From: JAISGQ01 sp045536305
GTDB taxonomy: Bacteria; Bacillota; Clostridia; Oscillospirales; Acutalibacteraceae
Assembly (NCBI GenBank): GCA_045536305.1
Contig: JAZSNH010000054.1
Span: 1-64,000, forward strand
Direction of reading: 5' to 3'
DNA: 64,000 nt
Under the pieces are notes generated by a model, which saw only the letters and a list, made by a program, of their open reading frames with translations, did not search any database and was not told the DNA's origin. Shown here piece by piece: positions 25,576-34,154 of the stretch. A program made the translations under genes and the position numbers. How positions within the stretch are numbered: position 1 is the first letter of the stretch; every line of letters starts with the position of its first letter.

Positions 25576-25605
25576 AGTTTACCTTACCCTGCAGCGGTTA
25601 GTCAA
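25576..25605 (-). promoter_or_regulatory. Promoter of the cation diffusion facilitator gene
   Basis: Minus strand: TTGACT (25605-25600), 18-base spacer, TAAACT (25581-25576), about 30 nt before the start codon. Confidence 0.6.
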
Positions 25606-25630
25606 GACATACGATATATATATGCTTTTA

Positions 25631-26497
25631 TCAGTCGAGATATTCCTTACATATACTCAGCGACCGCATATCATCGGGCAGCGAAGATTTTAGTTCTATT
25701 CGCTCGTTTGTAACAGGGTGTACAAACGCCAAATAACCGCAATGGAGTGCCTGACGTGAGATCTTTTCCCTTGAGCCTCCATACATATCATCACCTAAAA
25801 GCGGCATTTTCATATAAGAAGAGAAATGTACCCTTATCTGGTGAGTTCTTCCTGTTTCCAGCCGGCACTCCACCAGGGTCATCTCGTCGCTTGATGCAAG
25901 GGCTTTCCAGTGAGTAACACTTCTCTCTCCACCATCGCCTGTTTCGCGCTGTATTCCGTGACCTTCCTTTATTCTGATCGGTACGTCGATTACACCTTCC
26001 CCCTCCAACCTTCCTGTGCATACAGCATAATACAGCTTCTCTGCACTCTCCTGCAGACGCACAGCGCTGAAGCTGTCCTTTGCAGCAAGAACAAGACCTG
26101 TGGTGTCACGGTCGAGTCGATTTATCGGGCGAAATGCAATATCGGGCATATATGCCGCTACAGCGTTGGCGAGAGTATCCGCACCGTGTCCGCGTGTGGG
26201 ATGAACAGGCATATTATAGGGTTTGTTCAGCACAAGAACATAGTCATCTTCATAGACAATGTCAAGAGGCATTTCTACCGCCTCCACACATTCCTCATCG
26301 GGTAGATGAAGCACTACCAAATCTCCGCCTTTGAGAATATCACGTGCTTTGACAAGCTTTCCCTCTACCGTTATTCCGTTTTCTATATGCTTTAACCTTG
26401 TATGAAGCCGCGCAGATATACGGCAAGTGCCGCGCAGAAAGCTTCTGACGGTTATCCCATCCTGCTCGCACGGCACTTTAAATTCCAATGTTTTCAC
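25631..26497 (-). CDS. RluA-family pseudouridine synthase
   Basis: 288 residues. The catalytic motif R-P-I-N-R-L-D-R-D-T-T-G-L (about 134-146) contains the nucleophilic Asp; E-T-G-R-T-H-Q-I-R-V-H is the second family block. An S4-like N-terminal region is present (about 15-75). It isomerises uridines in rRNA or tRNA; the exact target position cannot be read. The start is a GTG directly after the ilvE stop, so it is likely coupled to ilvE. Confidence 0.92.
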   Translation of the reverse strand: MKTLEFKVPCEQDGITVRSFLRGTCRISARLHTRLKHIENGITVEGKLVKARDILKGGDLVVLHLPDEECVEAVEMPLDIVYEDDYVLVLNKPYNMPVHPTRGHGADTLANAVAAYMPDIAFRPINRLDRDTTGLVLAAKDSFSAVRLQESAEKLYYAVCTGRLEGEGVIDVPIRIKEGHGIQRETGDGGERSVTHWKALASSDEMTLVECRLETGRTHQIRVHFSSYMKMPLLGDDMYGGSREKISRQALHCGYLAFVHPVTNERIELKSSLPDDMRSLSICKEYLD

Positions 26498-27565
26498 TTA
26501 TTCGACAGGTACGGTCCAGCCGAAGGTATCCTCTATCTTGCCCCACTGGATACCTGTAAGGGTGTCGTAGAGCATCTGGGAAACTTCGCCGATCTCACCG
26601 TTATTGATATTCATAACGGTATCGCCGTACTTGAGCTCTCCAACAGGAGAAATAACTGCGGCAGTACCCGATCCGAACATTTCCTTGAACTTGCCCTGAT
26701 TATACTTCTCTACGACCTCGTCGATAGAGAGGAGTCTCTCGGATACCTTATAGCCCTTGGAGCGAAGCAGCTCTATGCAGCTTGCACGAGTTACGCCGGG
26801 AAGTGTTGCGCCGTCAAGCTCAGGTGTTACGATCTCATCATCAAACACAAAGAATACATTCATTGCACCGACTTCTTCGATGTACTTATGCTCAATACCG
26901 TCAAGCCAGAGAACCTGGGAATAATTGAGCTTTTCTGCCTCGTCCTGTGCCTTGAGGCTTGCTGCGTAGTTGCCGCCTGTTTTTGTGTAGCCCATACCGC
27001 CGCGTACTGCACGCACATAGCTGTTTTCTACATATATACGAACAGGTGCAAGTCCGCCGGGATAATAAGCACCGGACGGAGCAAGTATTACCATATAATA
27101 GAGCTTCTTTGCAGGATGCACTCCGAGGAAGGGATCGGCAGCAAAAATAAATGGTCTTATATAAAGGCTGGTGCCTTCGGAATGAGGAACCCAATCTTTT
27201 TCTACCTTAATGAGCTCTTTAAGAGCCTCAACACAGAACTCCTCGTCAACAGGGGGAATGCAGAGACGCTCATTCGAAGAATTGAGTCGTGCAAAATTTC
27301 TGTCAGGTCTGAAAAGCTGGATCTTATCGTCAGCGGTACGGTATGCCTTGAGGCCTTCGAATACTTCCTGTCCGTAATGGAATACCATTGCCGCAGGAGA
27401 TATGGATATATCCTCGAACGGTACGATCCTCGGATCATGCCAGCCCTGACCTTCATCATATTCCATGATAAACATGTGATCGGTAAAAGTCTTTCCGAAA
27501 CCGAGCTTTCTTTCATCGGCAGGCTTTGCCTTAGGATTTGCGGTTTTTGTGATTTTTATTTCCAT
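26498..27565 (-). CDS. ilvE: Branched-chain amino acid aminotransferase
   Basis: 355 residues, class IV PLP aminotransferase interconverting Leu/Ile/Val and their keto acids. Visible blocks are F-H-Y-G-Q-E-V-F-E-G-L-K-A-Y, T-K-T-G-G-N-Y-A-A-S (with the PLP Lys), W-L-D-G near residue 215 and G-S-G-T-A-A-V-I-S-P-V-G near the C-terminus. It has its own promoter divergent from perR. No T-box fits in the short leader. Confidence 0.96.
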   Translation of the reverse strand: MEIKITKTANPKAKPADERKLGFGKTFTDHMFIMEYDEGQGWHDPRIVPFEDISISPAAMVFHYGQEVFEGLKAYRTADDKIQLFRPDRNFARLNSSNERLCIPPVDEEFCVEALKELIKVEKDWVPHSEGTSLYIRPFIFAADPFLGVHPAKKLYYMVILAPSGAYYPGGLAPVRIYVENSYVRAVRGGMGYTKTGGNYAASLKAQDEAEKLNYSQVLWLDGIEHKYIEEVGAMNVFFVFDDEIVTPELDGATLPGVTRASCIELLRSKGYKVSERLLSIDEVVEKYNQGKFKEMFGSGTAAVISPVGELKYGDTVMNINNGEIGEVSQMLYDTLTGIQWGKIEDTFGWTVPVE

Positions 27566-27604
27566 TTCTTATTACTCCTTTTCACTTAATTTCGTATGCA
27601 TAAT

Positions 27605-27633
27605 AGTTTATCACTTTAATGTATATTGTGCAA
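27605..27633 (-). promoter_or_regulatory. Promoter of ilvE
   Basis: Minus strand: TTGCAC (27633-27628), 17-base spacer, TAAACT (27610-27605). A moderate match, about 35 nt before the ATG. Confidence 0.55.
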
Positions 27634-27687
27634 TAGCATTTACGACGCTATTTCCTAATTTTTATTTTTTAATTTTTAAATTTGCTA

Positions 27688-27715
27688 TTGACATGTAATT
27701 AAATTTGTGTATAAT
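27688..27715 (+). promoter_or_regulatory. Promoter of the perR-rubrerythrin operon
   Basis: TTGACA (27688-27693) and TATAAT (27710-27715) with a 16-base spacer. The -10 element abuts the inverted repeat at 27716-27740. Confidence 0.85.
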
Positions 27716-27740
27716 AAGAATCGTAATAGGAATGATTCTT
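27716..27740 (+). promoter_or_regulatory. Likely PerR/Fur-type operator
   Basis: AAGAATC (27716-27722) and GATTCTT (27734-27740) form a perfect 7-bp inverted repeat over 11 bases, placed at the transcription start just behind the -10 box. The AT-rich, Fur-like character and the position suggest autorepression by the downstream PerR-like protein. Which regulator binds is inference. Confidence 0.6.
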
Positions 27741-27757
27741 AAAAAGGAGGTCGAGAT

Positions 27758-28120
27758 ATGACTAAACAAAGACAGCTTATTCACAGTATTATCAATACTT
27801 CCTGTGAACACCTTTGTGCTGATGAGATTTATCTTGAGGCAAAAAAAGTAATACCCAGCATTGCAATAGGCACTGTTTACAGAAATCTCGGGCTTATGGT
27901 CGATGCAGGTGAGATCAGGCATATCCCGATTGCGGGACATCCCGATCGCTATGACAAATCAATCAAGCCGCATGATCACATGCTGTGTGAAGGCTGCGGC
28001 AGGCTGGTCGATCTTAATATCGGTGATTTGACGGAATTTATTGAAAATGCGACCTGTGCAAAGGTATCATCCTATGAACTTTCAGTCAGTGGAATCTGCC
28101 CTGACTGTGCAAAACAATAA
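27758..28120 (+). CDS. Fur-family peroxide regulator (PerR-like)
   Basis: 120 residues: an N-terminal winged helix (T-K-Q-R-Q-L-I, then G-T-V-Y-R-N-L) and a C-terminal metal domain. H-D-H-M-L-C-E-G-C-G (about 87-96) carries the regulatory His pair and the first structural-zinc Cys pair; the second pair is C-P-D-C at the C-terminus. The following rubrerythrin and rubredoxin genes support PerR rather than Fur. A hydrogen-peroxide-sensing role is inferred from context. Confidence 0.88.
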   Translation: MTKQRQLIHSIINTSCEHLCADEIYLEAKKVIPSIAIGTVYRNLGLMVDAGEIRHIPIAGHPDRYDKSIKPHDHMLCEGCGRLVDLNIGDLTEFIENATCAKVSSYELSVSGICPDCAKQ

Positions 28121-28144
28121 TTTAATTTAAGGGAGATAATTTTT

Positions 28145-28687
28145 ATGAAAAAATTTGTATGTTCTGTATGCGGTTATGTTCACGAAGGCACTGAGGCTCC
28201 CGAGTCCTGCCCTATCTGCAAGGCTCCTTCCGAGAAATTCAACGAAAAGAGCGATGACAACAAATGGGTCGATGAGCATGTTGTAGGCGTTGCCGACGGC
28301 GCACCCGAGGATGTTATCGAGGATCTTCGCGCCAATTATATGGGCGAATGCACCGAAGTAGGCATGTATCTTGCAATGGCAAGAGTTGCTCACCGTGAAG
28401 GTTATCCCGAAATCGGTCTTTACTGGGAAAAAGCAGCATGGGAGGAAGCAGAGCATGCGGCCAAGTTTGCAGAGCTTCTCGGTGAAGTAGTCACCGCTTC
28501 CACCAAAAAGAATCTTCAGATGCGCGTCGATGCAGAGGCCGGCGCATGTGACGGAAAGAAAAAGCTTGCTGTAAGAGCCAAGGAGCTCGGTCTTGATGCA
28601 ATCCACGACACTGTCCACGAGATGGCAAAAGACGAGGCCCGTCACGGCAGAGCATTCGAGGGTCTGCTCAAGAGATATTTCGGTTAA
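28145..28687 (+). CDS. Reverse rubrerythrin
   Basis: 180 residues. A rubredoxin-like FeS4 domain is at the N-terminus (C-S-V-C-G-Y, C-P-I-C-K, residues 6-26) and the diiron four-helix domain follows (E-C-T-E-V-G-M-Y and E-E-A-E-H-A, later E-A-R-H). This order is opposite to classical rubrerythrin and defines reverse rubrerythrins, which act as peroxide reductases in anaerobes. AAGGGAG precedes the ATG. It directly follows the PerR-like regulator. Confidence 0.93.
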   Translation: MKKFVCSVCGYVHEGTEAPESCPICKAPSEKFNEKSDDNKWVDEHVVGVADGAPEDVIEDLRANYMGECTEVGMYLAMARVAHREGYPEIGLYWEKAAWEEAEHAAKFAELLGEVVTASTKKNLQMRVDAEAGACDGKKKLAVRAKELGLDAIHDTVHEMAKDEARHGRAFEGLLKRYFG

Positions 28688-28695
28688 TCGCAGCT

Positions 28696-29133
28696 ATGAT
28701 ATACACACCATTGACGCAAAAGGCGATGAGGATCGCGTATGATGCTCACGCAGGACAGCTCGACCCGTGCGGCGTTCCGTATATCTTTCACCCCTTCCAC
28801 CTTGCCGAACAGATGGACAGTGAAGCGGCCGTGTGTGTCGCTCTGCTTCACGATGTCATCGAGGATACATCTGTGACCGAAAGCGAGCTGCGGCAGGAGT
28901 TCAGCGACGAAATCGTTGATGCTGTCGTGCTTATGACCCACCGAGAGAGTGAGGATTATGGGGAGTATCTGCTTCGCATAAAACAGAACTCCTTGGCTCT
29001 GGCGGTAAAGAAAGCCGATGTTGAGCACAACAGCGACGAAAGCCGCTTGGTCGGCTCCGACGTTCCTGTCGAAAAGATCGAATGGTGGCGCAAAAAATAT
29101 GACTTCGCCCGCAGCATTCTTAACACAGAATGA
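28696..29133 (+). CDS. HD-domain small alarmone hydrolase-like protein
   Basis: 145 residues forming a single HD hydrolase domain: H-A-G-Q near residue 17, H-P-F-H-L, then L-L-H-D-V-I-E-D-T-S-V-T (metal-binding His-Asp) and K-K-A-D-V-E-H-N. The spacing matches the RelA/SpoT hydrolase domain and stand-alone Mesh1-like enzymes, which remove pyrophosphate from (p)ppGpp. There is no synthetase domain. No clear ribosome binding site is seen at the ATG eight bases behind the rubrerythrin stop, so expression may rely on coupling. The substrate is inferred. Confidence 0.8.
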   Translation: MIYTPLTQKAMRIAYDAHAGQLDPCGVPYIFHPFHLAEQMDSEAAVCVALLHDVIEDTSVTESELRQEFSDEIVDAVVLMTHRESEDYGEYLLRIKQNSLALAVKKADVEHNSDESRLVGSDVPVEKIEWWRKKYDFARSILNTE

Positions 29134-29166
29134 AAAATCCATATATCGAACAAGGAGGACACTACT

Positions 29167-29319
29167 ATGAAATACATTTGTCCCTGCGGTTATGTTTATG
29201 ACCCTGCAATCGGCGATCCCGACAGCGGCATTGCTCCCGGCACTGCGTGGGAGAATATCCCTGAGGATTGGGTCTGCCCCGTCTGCGGTCTTTCAAAGGA
29301 CGCTTTTGCGGAGGAATAA
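29167..29319 (+). CDS. Rubredoxin with shortened first Cys pair
   Basis: 50 residues, a small FeS4 electron carrier that probably feeds the rubrerythrin. G-Y-V-Y-D-P, D-S-G-I-A-P-G-T-A-W, P-E-D-W-V-C-P-V-C-G are standard. The first knuckle is I-C-P-C-G, one residue shorter than the usual C-x-x-C-G; the second is the normal C-P-V-C-G. A strong AAGGAGG lies before the ATG and a strong terminator follows. Confidence 0.93.
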   Translation: MKYICPCGYVYDPAIGDPDSGIAPGTAWENIPEDWVCPVCGLSKDAFAEE

Positions 29320-29322
29320 CTA

Positions 29323-29376
29323 AATAACACCAAGCGGACAGACTTTGCTGTCTGTCCGCTTGGTGTTATTTCTTTT
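29323..29376 (+). terminator. Strong terminator after rubredoxin
   Basis: A 20-bp perfect stem (29323-29342 with 29351-29370, loop CTTTGCTG) followed by TCTTTTCTTT. Confidence 0.93.
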
Positions 29377-29390
29377 CTTTCAACAAAGCC

Positions 29391-29420
29391 TTGATTCATA
29401 TAACAGTTTCGTGATATAAT
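29391..29420 (+). promoter_or_regulatory. Promoter of the orphan ATP-grasp gene
   Basis: TTGATT (29391-29396), 18-base spacer, TATAAT (29415-29420). It leaves a leader of about 260 nt before the ATG at 29687; no reading frame or known riboswitch is recognised in that leader. Confidence 0.65.
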
Positions 29421-29616
29421 ATATTATAAGATTTTTTAATTTCGCCAAGAGCCTGAGTCATTACATAAAAAATGAAAAAACACGATAAAACGGCAATTTG
29501 AATCCGAAGCCTGACAGCGCAAAAAAGCTTTATCTACATGCGCGTAAATCACACGATCCCGCGTCTAACGCAAGCCTTTTGCGGCTCTATGTTTACATGA
29601 ATTATCGGTATCAATT

Positions 29617-29642
29617 ACAGTTATGCTGCAATGCATAACTGT
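29617..29642 (+). repeat. Hairpin in the leader of the orphan ATP-grasp gene
   Basis: ACAGTTATGC (29617-29626) and GCATAACTGT (29633-29642) form a perfect 10-bp stem with a six-base loop, 44 bases before the start codon. There is no T-run, so it is not an obvious terminator. Confidence 0.6.
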
Positions 29643-29686
29643 TAAAATATCTTCTACAAACAAATAATCTCAAAGGTGGATTTATT

Positions 29687-30877
29687 ATGAACAAGAAAAG
29701 TATCGAAATGTCTTTCAGGAAAAATTTCCCTGACAGCAAGGCTTTGAAGAAAATTTTTATAAAAGCGGAAATACGCAGACTCAAAAAGCACTTACTGGAT
29801 CCGGCGACAGTTGCAAAATGCGAAGAATCCCCCGAAGAAAAAATACATCTGATAGATTTTTATAAAAAAAATTCAAAAAAGAAATATGACTATTTCTGCA
29901 AAAAAATGAATAAGATCCTGCAGCAGGCACCCGATTATCAGGGAAGGGCAGATCTGGATGTCGTACGTGCAGATATGCTGTTTTGTTATTTTGCATACGG
30001 TTTTCCTGCCGACGAATATGTTAGCTACAAGCTGGAGGGCAAGGATACATCAGAACGCAGAAAATATTTATCCGCAATTGAAAAAATCTGTTACAAGCAC
30101 CGAATGAACGATTTTACTGAATTGGTATTCAGCGATAAGAGAAATACATACAAACGCTTTAAGGAACACTACAAGAGAGATGCGCTTGCTATTTACAGTA
30201 AGAACGACTTTTCTGCGTTTGAGGATTTTATAAAAAAGCATTCGCGATTCATCGTAAAGCAGGTTGATGAATCCTGCGGCCGCGGTATCTTTTTTGTAAA
30301 CACAAACGAAACAGAAAAATCCAACCTCGAATTATTCAACGAGATATTTACAACCTGCAACGGCAAAGTTCTTCTGGAGGAATTGATTATTCAAACCGAG
30401 GATATGGCAAGCTTTAATACCTCAAGCGTCAATACTGTTCGTTGTGTTACACTTAATACGAAAAACGGCGTAAAGGTCTTCCCGTTCTCTATTCTTCGTA
30501 CCGGTCGTAAAGGCTCGCTGGTCGACAACGGCGGATCCGGCGGAATACTTTCCATTATAGACGATGAGTCGGGTATTGTTTGCACTAACGGTTTTAATGA
30601 ATGGGGTCAGGTCTTTGAATCCCATCCGGATTCAGGCGTCACATATAAGGGTTTTCAGATTCCGGAATATCAGGAGATGAAGGATCTGTGCTGTAAGCTT
30701 GCCGCAACAATACCAGCCCTTAAATATTGCAGTTGGGATATGTCACATACTGAAAACGGATGGGTTATGGTTGAAGGCAATCCTAATGGTCAGCTGATTT
30801 TGCAGCAGACCTGTGCAAATCGCGGCCTTAAAGCTGAATTTGAAGAATTAGTAAATGAAATGGATCTGCTCGTATAA
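29687..30877 (+). CDS. Sugar-transfer-associated ATP-grasp protein (orphan copy)
   Basis: 396 residues of the ATP-grasp type often found in polysaccharide loci. A variable helical N-terminal third is followed by the family core: S-S-V-N-T-V-R-C-V-T (about 245), D-N-G-G-S-G-G-I-L, H-P-D-S-G, and the metal-binding end W-D-M-S...W-V-M-V-E-G-N-P-N-G. ATP-grasp enzymes join a carboxylate to an amine or similar group through an acyl phosphate. It is closest in layout to the gene at 39.4-40.6 kb, sharing the same A-x-x-Y-x-x-R...D-I-M/L-F-C-x-Y-A-Y-G-F block. It is plus-strand and outside the main operon, with its own promoter and terminator. Confidence 0.85.
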   Translation: MNKKSIEMSFRKNFPDSKALKKIFIKAEIRRLKKHLLDPATVAKCEESPEEKIHLIDFYKKNSKKKYDYFCKKMNKILQQAPDYQGRADLDVVRADMLFCYFAYGFPADEYVSYKLEGKDTSERRKYLSAIEKICYKHRMNDFTELVFSDKRNTYKRFKEHYKRDALAIYSKNDFSAFEDFIKKHSRFIVKQVDESCGRGIFFVNTNETEKSNLELFNEIFTTCNGKVLLEELIIQTEDMASFNTSSVNTVRCVTLNTKNGVKVFPFSILRTGRKGSLVDNGGSGGILSIIDDESGIVCTNGFNEWGQVFESHPDSGVTYKGFQIPEYQEMKDLCCKLAATIPALKYCSWDMSHTENGWVMVEGNPNGQLILQQTCANRGLKAEFEELVNEMDLLV

Positions 30878-30901
30878 AACACGATATATTTGCCGCTGAT
30901 C

Positions 30902-30936
30902 AAAAAGGACAGACTGTGATTGTCTGTCCTTTTTTC
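30902..30936 (+). terminator. Terminator after the orphan ATP-grasp gene
   Basis: AAAAAGGACAGA (30902-30913) pairs with TCTGTCCTTTTT (30923-30934), followed by further T. Confidence 0.9.
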
Positions 30937-31012
30937 GTCTTTCGTGTGACTAATGCCGCCTTGATATTCTATCTATAGATAAACTACAACAAATTGTGCA
31001 AGTTATAAAATG

Positions 31013-31315
31013 TAAAAAGCAGTTGTGGATGAGCTGAAAGTAATTAAACTCAAAGAAACTACTAAAAAGGTCGAAGGCAGTGTTGATGAATCTCTGATTT
31101 GCTGAGTTTTTCCTTTTGATCATTAGACTTGAATACGCACCAAAAATGTCATTGAGTGCTTCAATTGAGAAATCAGGTGCAGAACAAGAGTTGTTGGCTG
31201 TTTTCCTGAGAATAATTCAGCTCTGATGCTTGTCTGTGCCCATCCTCGCCATTTCGCAGATACTCAGTGGTGCTGCAAGAAATATATGAATATGAAGTAT
31301 CTTGGATTCTGCACT
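31013..31315 (+). pseudogene. IS256/mutator-type transposase, C-terminal remnant
   Basis: A single frame (from 31016) reads A-V-V-D-E-L-K..., then I-R-T-K-N-V-I-E-C-F-N, E-I-R-C-R-T-R-V-V-G-C-F-P and N-S-A-L-M-L-V-C-A...Q-W...K-K-Y-M-N-M. This is the C-terminal third of mutator-family transposases (I-R-T-x-N-x-I-E-R-x-N, R-R-T-R-V-V-G). At least four in-frame stops interrupt it (for example after S-L-I-C and within the I-R-T block). No start, catalytic N-terminal part or terminal inverted repeats were found. It is a dead relic. Confidence 0.85.
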
Positions 31316-31345
31316 ATATCAATTGTTTAGCTTTCTGTTTTACAC

Positions 31346-31398
31346 ATAAAAAATATATCCCCTAAAAGTCAGACACTTTTAGGGGATATATTTTTTAT
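31346..31398. terminator. Long bidirectional hairpin terminator
   Basis: Almost perfect stem of about 23 bp (ATAAAAAATATATCCCCTAA at 31346-31365 and its complement near 31378-31397), T-rich on both strands. It lies between the transposase relic and the end of the permease gene and probably ends the surface-polymer operon. Confidence 0.8.
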
Positions 31399-31490
31399 GG
31401 CATTTTTTTGATTTAGTTAGCGATAAGCATTCATTGAATTATCAGACAATTACATTAACATAAATCAAATTTATTATCTAAAGTATCAGA

Positions 31491-32762
31491 TTATACAAGC
31501 GGTGTAAACAGCGGAACAACACCTACTATAGTGCCAAATACAAGAATATCGAGCAGCCACGTATAGCGAATATAATCAGAGAACTTATATCCGGCTACCA
31601 AGGTCATTGCTGTCTGTGCATTTGCAAGAGGTGTGCTGAAGGTCAGATTTGCTGCATATACAATACCTAATGTAAACGGTATCGGGTTAAGTCCGTATGA
31701 GCTGCATAATGCCAATGCAATGGGAAGCGTAATTATTACAGCGGTTGAATTGGTGATAAAATTACTGATAATCATAGTTGCTGCCACAAATATTGCAAAT
31801 ATAAGGATCGGATGAATATCAGGTGAAACGACCTTTGTCAGAGCATCCTTCATCAAGTCTCCAACACCGCCATTTTTGATTCCTGTAGCAATACCCAAAC
31901 ATCCTGCCAAAATAAACACTACGGACCAATCCATGTTTTTAATAACACTCTTCTGATTGGTACATCTTGTTATAAAGCATAGAAGTGCGGCAATAATCGC
32001 TGTTGTTGCAGCATCTATCCATGCGCCGATAAAAAGAATCAGTGTAAGTACAAATATTATTAACATTATTACTAATTTCTTTTTATCAACAACTATCTCT
32101 TCCTCAACAGCAGAGACGACTCCTTCTTCCACCTTTTCTTCGGTGTTTCCCCAAACTCGATTACCAATTTTATGACCAATAGTCAATACATATCCCATAT
32201 AAACAGCAACAAGAATCAATCCGGGAAGCATGAAATCAAACATTTTCAATTCCTGTCCGTACATTTCGGCCAGTATTCCGTTCGCTGTTAACTGTGGGGT
32301 GGAACCAACCAAAGTGCACACACCACCGAACATCGCACCCAGAGTAACTGCCAATGTCATGTTTTTACGGCTCATGCTTTTGTTGGACTGAGATACGCTT
32401 GAAATAATCGGAAGAAAAATTGCTATAACAGCTGTATTTGTTAAAAATGTTGACAAAAAGGCTGATACAGTACCTGCAAGGAAAATAAACAGCTTTTCTT
32501 TACCTGCAGACACCTTTGCAACATACTTTCCTATAAGCTTCGCAGCTCCGGTATCCATCATCGCTATTCCGACTACCATCATACCAAACATCAGCAAAAC
32601 TGTTGAGTTTGAAAAACCTGAAAAAGCATCCTTTAAAGTGCATACACCGGTTAATGCAAACAACAAACATCCGAGACAGGCTGTTACTGCATTTGGAATG
32701 ATTCGTACAATGAATAGTACAATAACACACACCAGTATAATCAAACTAATTATTTGTGTCAT
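31491..32762 (-). CDS. SLC13/DASS-type anion permease
   Basis: 423 residues, with about 11 hydrophobic segments throughout. The repeated signatures F-L-T-N-T-A-V-I-A-I-F-L-P (about 107-119) and N-F-I-T-N-S-T-A-V-I-I-T-L-P (about 340-353) are the paired N-T/S-x-x motifs of the ArsB/DASS superfamily (dicarboxylates, sulfate and similar anions). A charged loop of Glu and Val near 208-230 divides the two halves. Substrate unknown. It is last in the surface-polymer run, 107 bases behind the ATP-grasp gene, so may or may not be part of that operon. Confidence 0.8.
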   Translation of the reverse strand: MTQIISLIILVCVIVLFIVRIIPNAVTACLGCLLFALTGVCTLKDAFSGFSNSTVLLMFGMMVVGIAMMDTGAAKLIGKYVAKVSAGKEKLFIFLAGTVSAFLSTFLTNTAVIAIFLPIISSVSQSNKSMSRKNMTLAVTLGAMFGGVCTLVGSTPQLTANGILAEMYGQELKMFDFMLPGLILVAVYMGYVLTIGHKIGNRVWGNTEEKVEEGVVSAVEEEIVVDKKKLVIMLIIFVLTLILFIGAWIDAATTAIIAALLCFITRCTNQKSVIKNMDWSVVFILAGCLGIATGIKNGGVGDLMKDALTKVVSPDIHPILIFAIFVAATMIISNFITNSTAVIITLPIALALCSSYGLNPIPFTLGIVYAANLTFSTPLANAQTAMTLVAGYKFSDYIRYTWLLDILVFGTIVGVVPLFTPLV

Positions 32763-32869
32763 TTTCTTCTTCTCCTTCTAATCGATTGAATTTGAATTAG
32801 ATTTACGATTTTTGTCCTGGCTTACACCAATTAAAAAAATCACACCTGCCTTTCATAAAATAAATTTTA

Positions 32870-34132
32870 TCATACAAAGAATCGTCTGGCATCAAAGCCT
32901 GCAATTATCATAGGTCGTCCATCTTCACTGTAGACCCTTAATTCATCCTCTATTCTGTCCACCATACCGACCAATTCCTTAGGTGAGTCAGCTTTGAGGT
33001 AAATTTTTGCAAAAAGCTGTCCATAGCTTCCGTCTACACGTATTCCGGCACCTACATCGCGCAGCTGCAAAACGTTCAGCAAACCGCGCATTGAAAGGAT
33101 CTTGTCCATGCCTTCGATTCTTTTTATGACACCATCTTTCAAAAAAAACAATAACATGCAATAAACCGAATTGTTTGAAGCAATTTTATTTTGATCATCC
33201 AACAAGCTGTAATCGCTGCACGCAAAAGTTCCATTTAAGGCATAATTGATATACATCTCGAGTGTGTCTGTTCCGGTCATATCCTTAATAAGCAGATATT
33301 CGCGTGTTGCCGTCAGGCGCACTGTCAATTCTACTGCATAATAATTATCACCGCTTACGAAAAAGCTTATCTGAAATGTTCCATTCTTTATTCCCAGATG
33401 ATTTGCAAGCTTTACAACTAATGGATGAACATTATTATAATATTGTTCATAGTATCTTGATGGGTACACAAATGCAACGGGATATGGAACTGTTCCTCTT
33501 CCGATTCGATTCATGTCCTTATCCATCAATAACGACAACTGAACATTACCATTTTGAACAGTGTAATATGTAGCAATATAATCACAGTTCATAAAGCGCT
33601 CAACAATGAATTCTTTTCGCTTTGAGAATCTTTTTGCCCTCTCCACAGCATTATCTACCATTGTTTGATTGCAGCATACTGTGATTCCCTTTGAGCCGCT
33701 GTTATCTACCGGTTTTATCAAAACAGGGTAATCAATCGAGCTGTTATTTTCAAGCGATACTTCGGGAATGGTTTTTAACCCAACCTCAGCACAGACTTCC
33801 TTGAACCTGCGTTTATTGGTTCCGCATTCGAGAATCTCGGGATTGAGATAGCACGGAAGTCCTGCTCTTTTACATATTTCATAATAATACGGCAGGGTAG
33901 AATCAATATAGCCTGTTATAACACCGTCGATTTTTTCATCGCGAATCAAGCTGAGTATGGCATCAACATCGGAGGTGCTGACCATATACGATTTATCCGC
34001 AATTTCCTTTGCCGGAGAATTTTCATACCAGTCTGTTACTACAGTATATATTCCCATTTCACGTGCTTTGTTTACAACATCGCACAGCTTTTGCTGACCG
34101 CCAAGTATTAACAGCCGTTTCTGTGGTTTCAT
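32870..34132 (-). CDS. ATP-grasp ligase, PurK/biotin-carboxylase-like fold
   Basis: 420 residues: an N-terminal Rossmann-like half (L-I-L-G-G-Q-Q-K-L, then G-I-Y-T-V-V-T-D-W-Y-E-N-S-P-A-K) and a central ATP-grasp domain (K-P-V-D-N-S-G-S-K-G-I, F-I-V-E-R-F-M, later F-Q-I-S-F-F and Y-A-V-E-L-T-V-R). It is paralogous to the gene at 45.2-46.5 kb, sharing A-D-K-x-Y-M-V-S-T-x-D-V-D-A. Such enzymes commonly ligate an amino acid to a carboxylate. It lies between the flippase and the permease; the substrate is unknown. Confidence 0.82.
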   Translation of the reverse strand: MKPQKRLLILGGQQKLCDVVNKAREMGIYTVVTDWYENSPAKEIADKSYMVSTSDVDAILSLIRDEKIDGVITGYIDSTLPYYYEICKRAGLPCYLNPEILECGTNKRRFKEVCAEVGLKTIPEVSLENNSSIDYPVLIKPVDNSGSKGITVCCNQTMVDNAVERAKRFSKRKEFIVERFMNCDYIATYYTVQNGNVQLSLLMDKDMNRIGRGTVPYPVAFVYPSRYYEQYYNNVHPLVVKLANHLGIKNGTFQISFFVSGDNYYAVELTVRLTATREYLLIKDMTGTDTLEMYINYALNGTFACSDYSLLDDQNKIASNNSVYCMLLFFLKDGVIKRIEGMDKILSMRGLLNVLQLRDVGAGIRVDGSYGQLFAKIYLKADSPKELVGMVDRIEDELRVYSEDGRPMIIAGFDARRFFV

Positions 34133-34154
34133 TACATATTCACCATATATACCA

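Noticed and set aside
27566..27605. T-box riboswitch controlling ilvE
   Set aside because: The leader is only about 35 nt from the likely start; no specifier loop or antiterminator fits.
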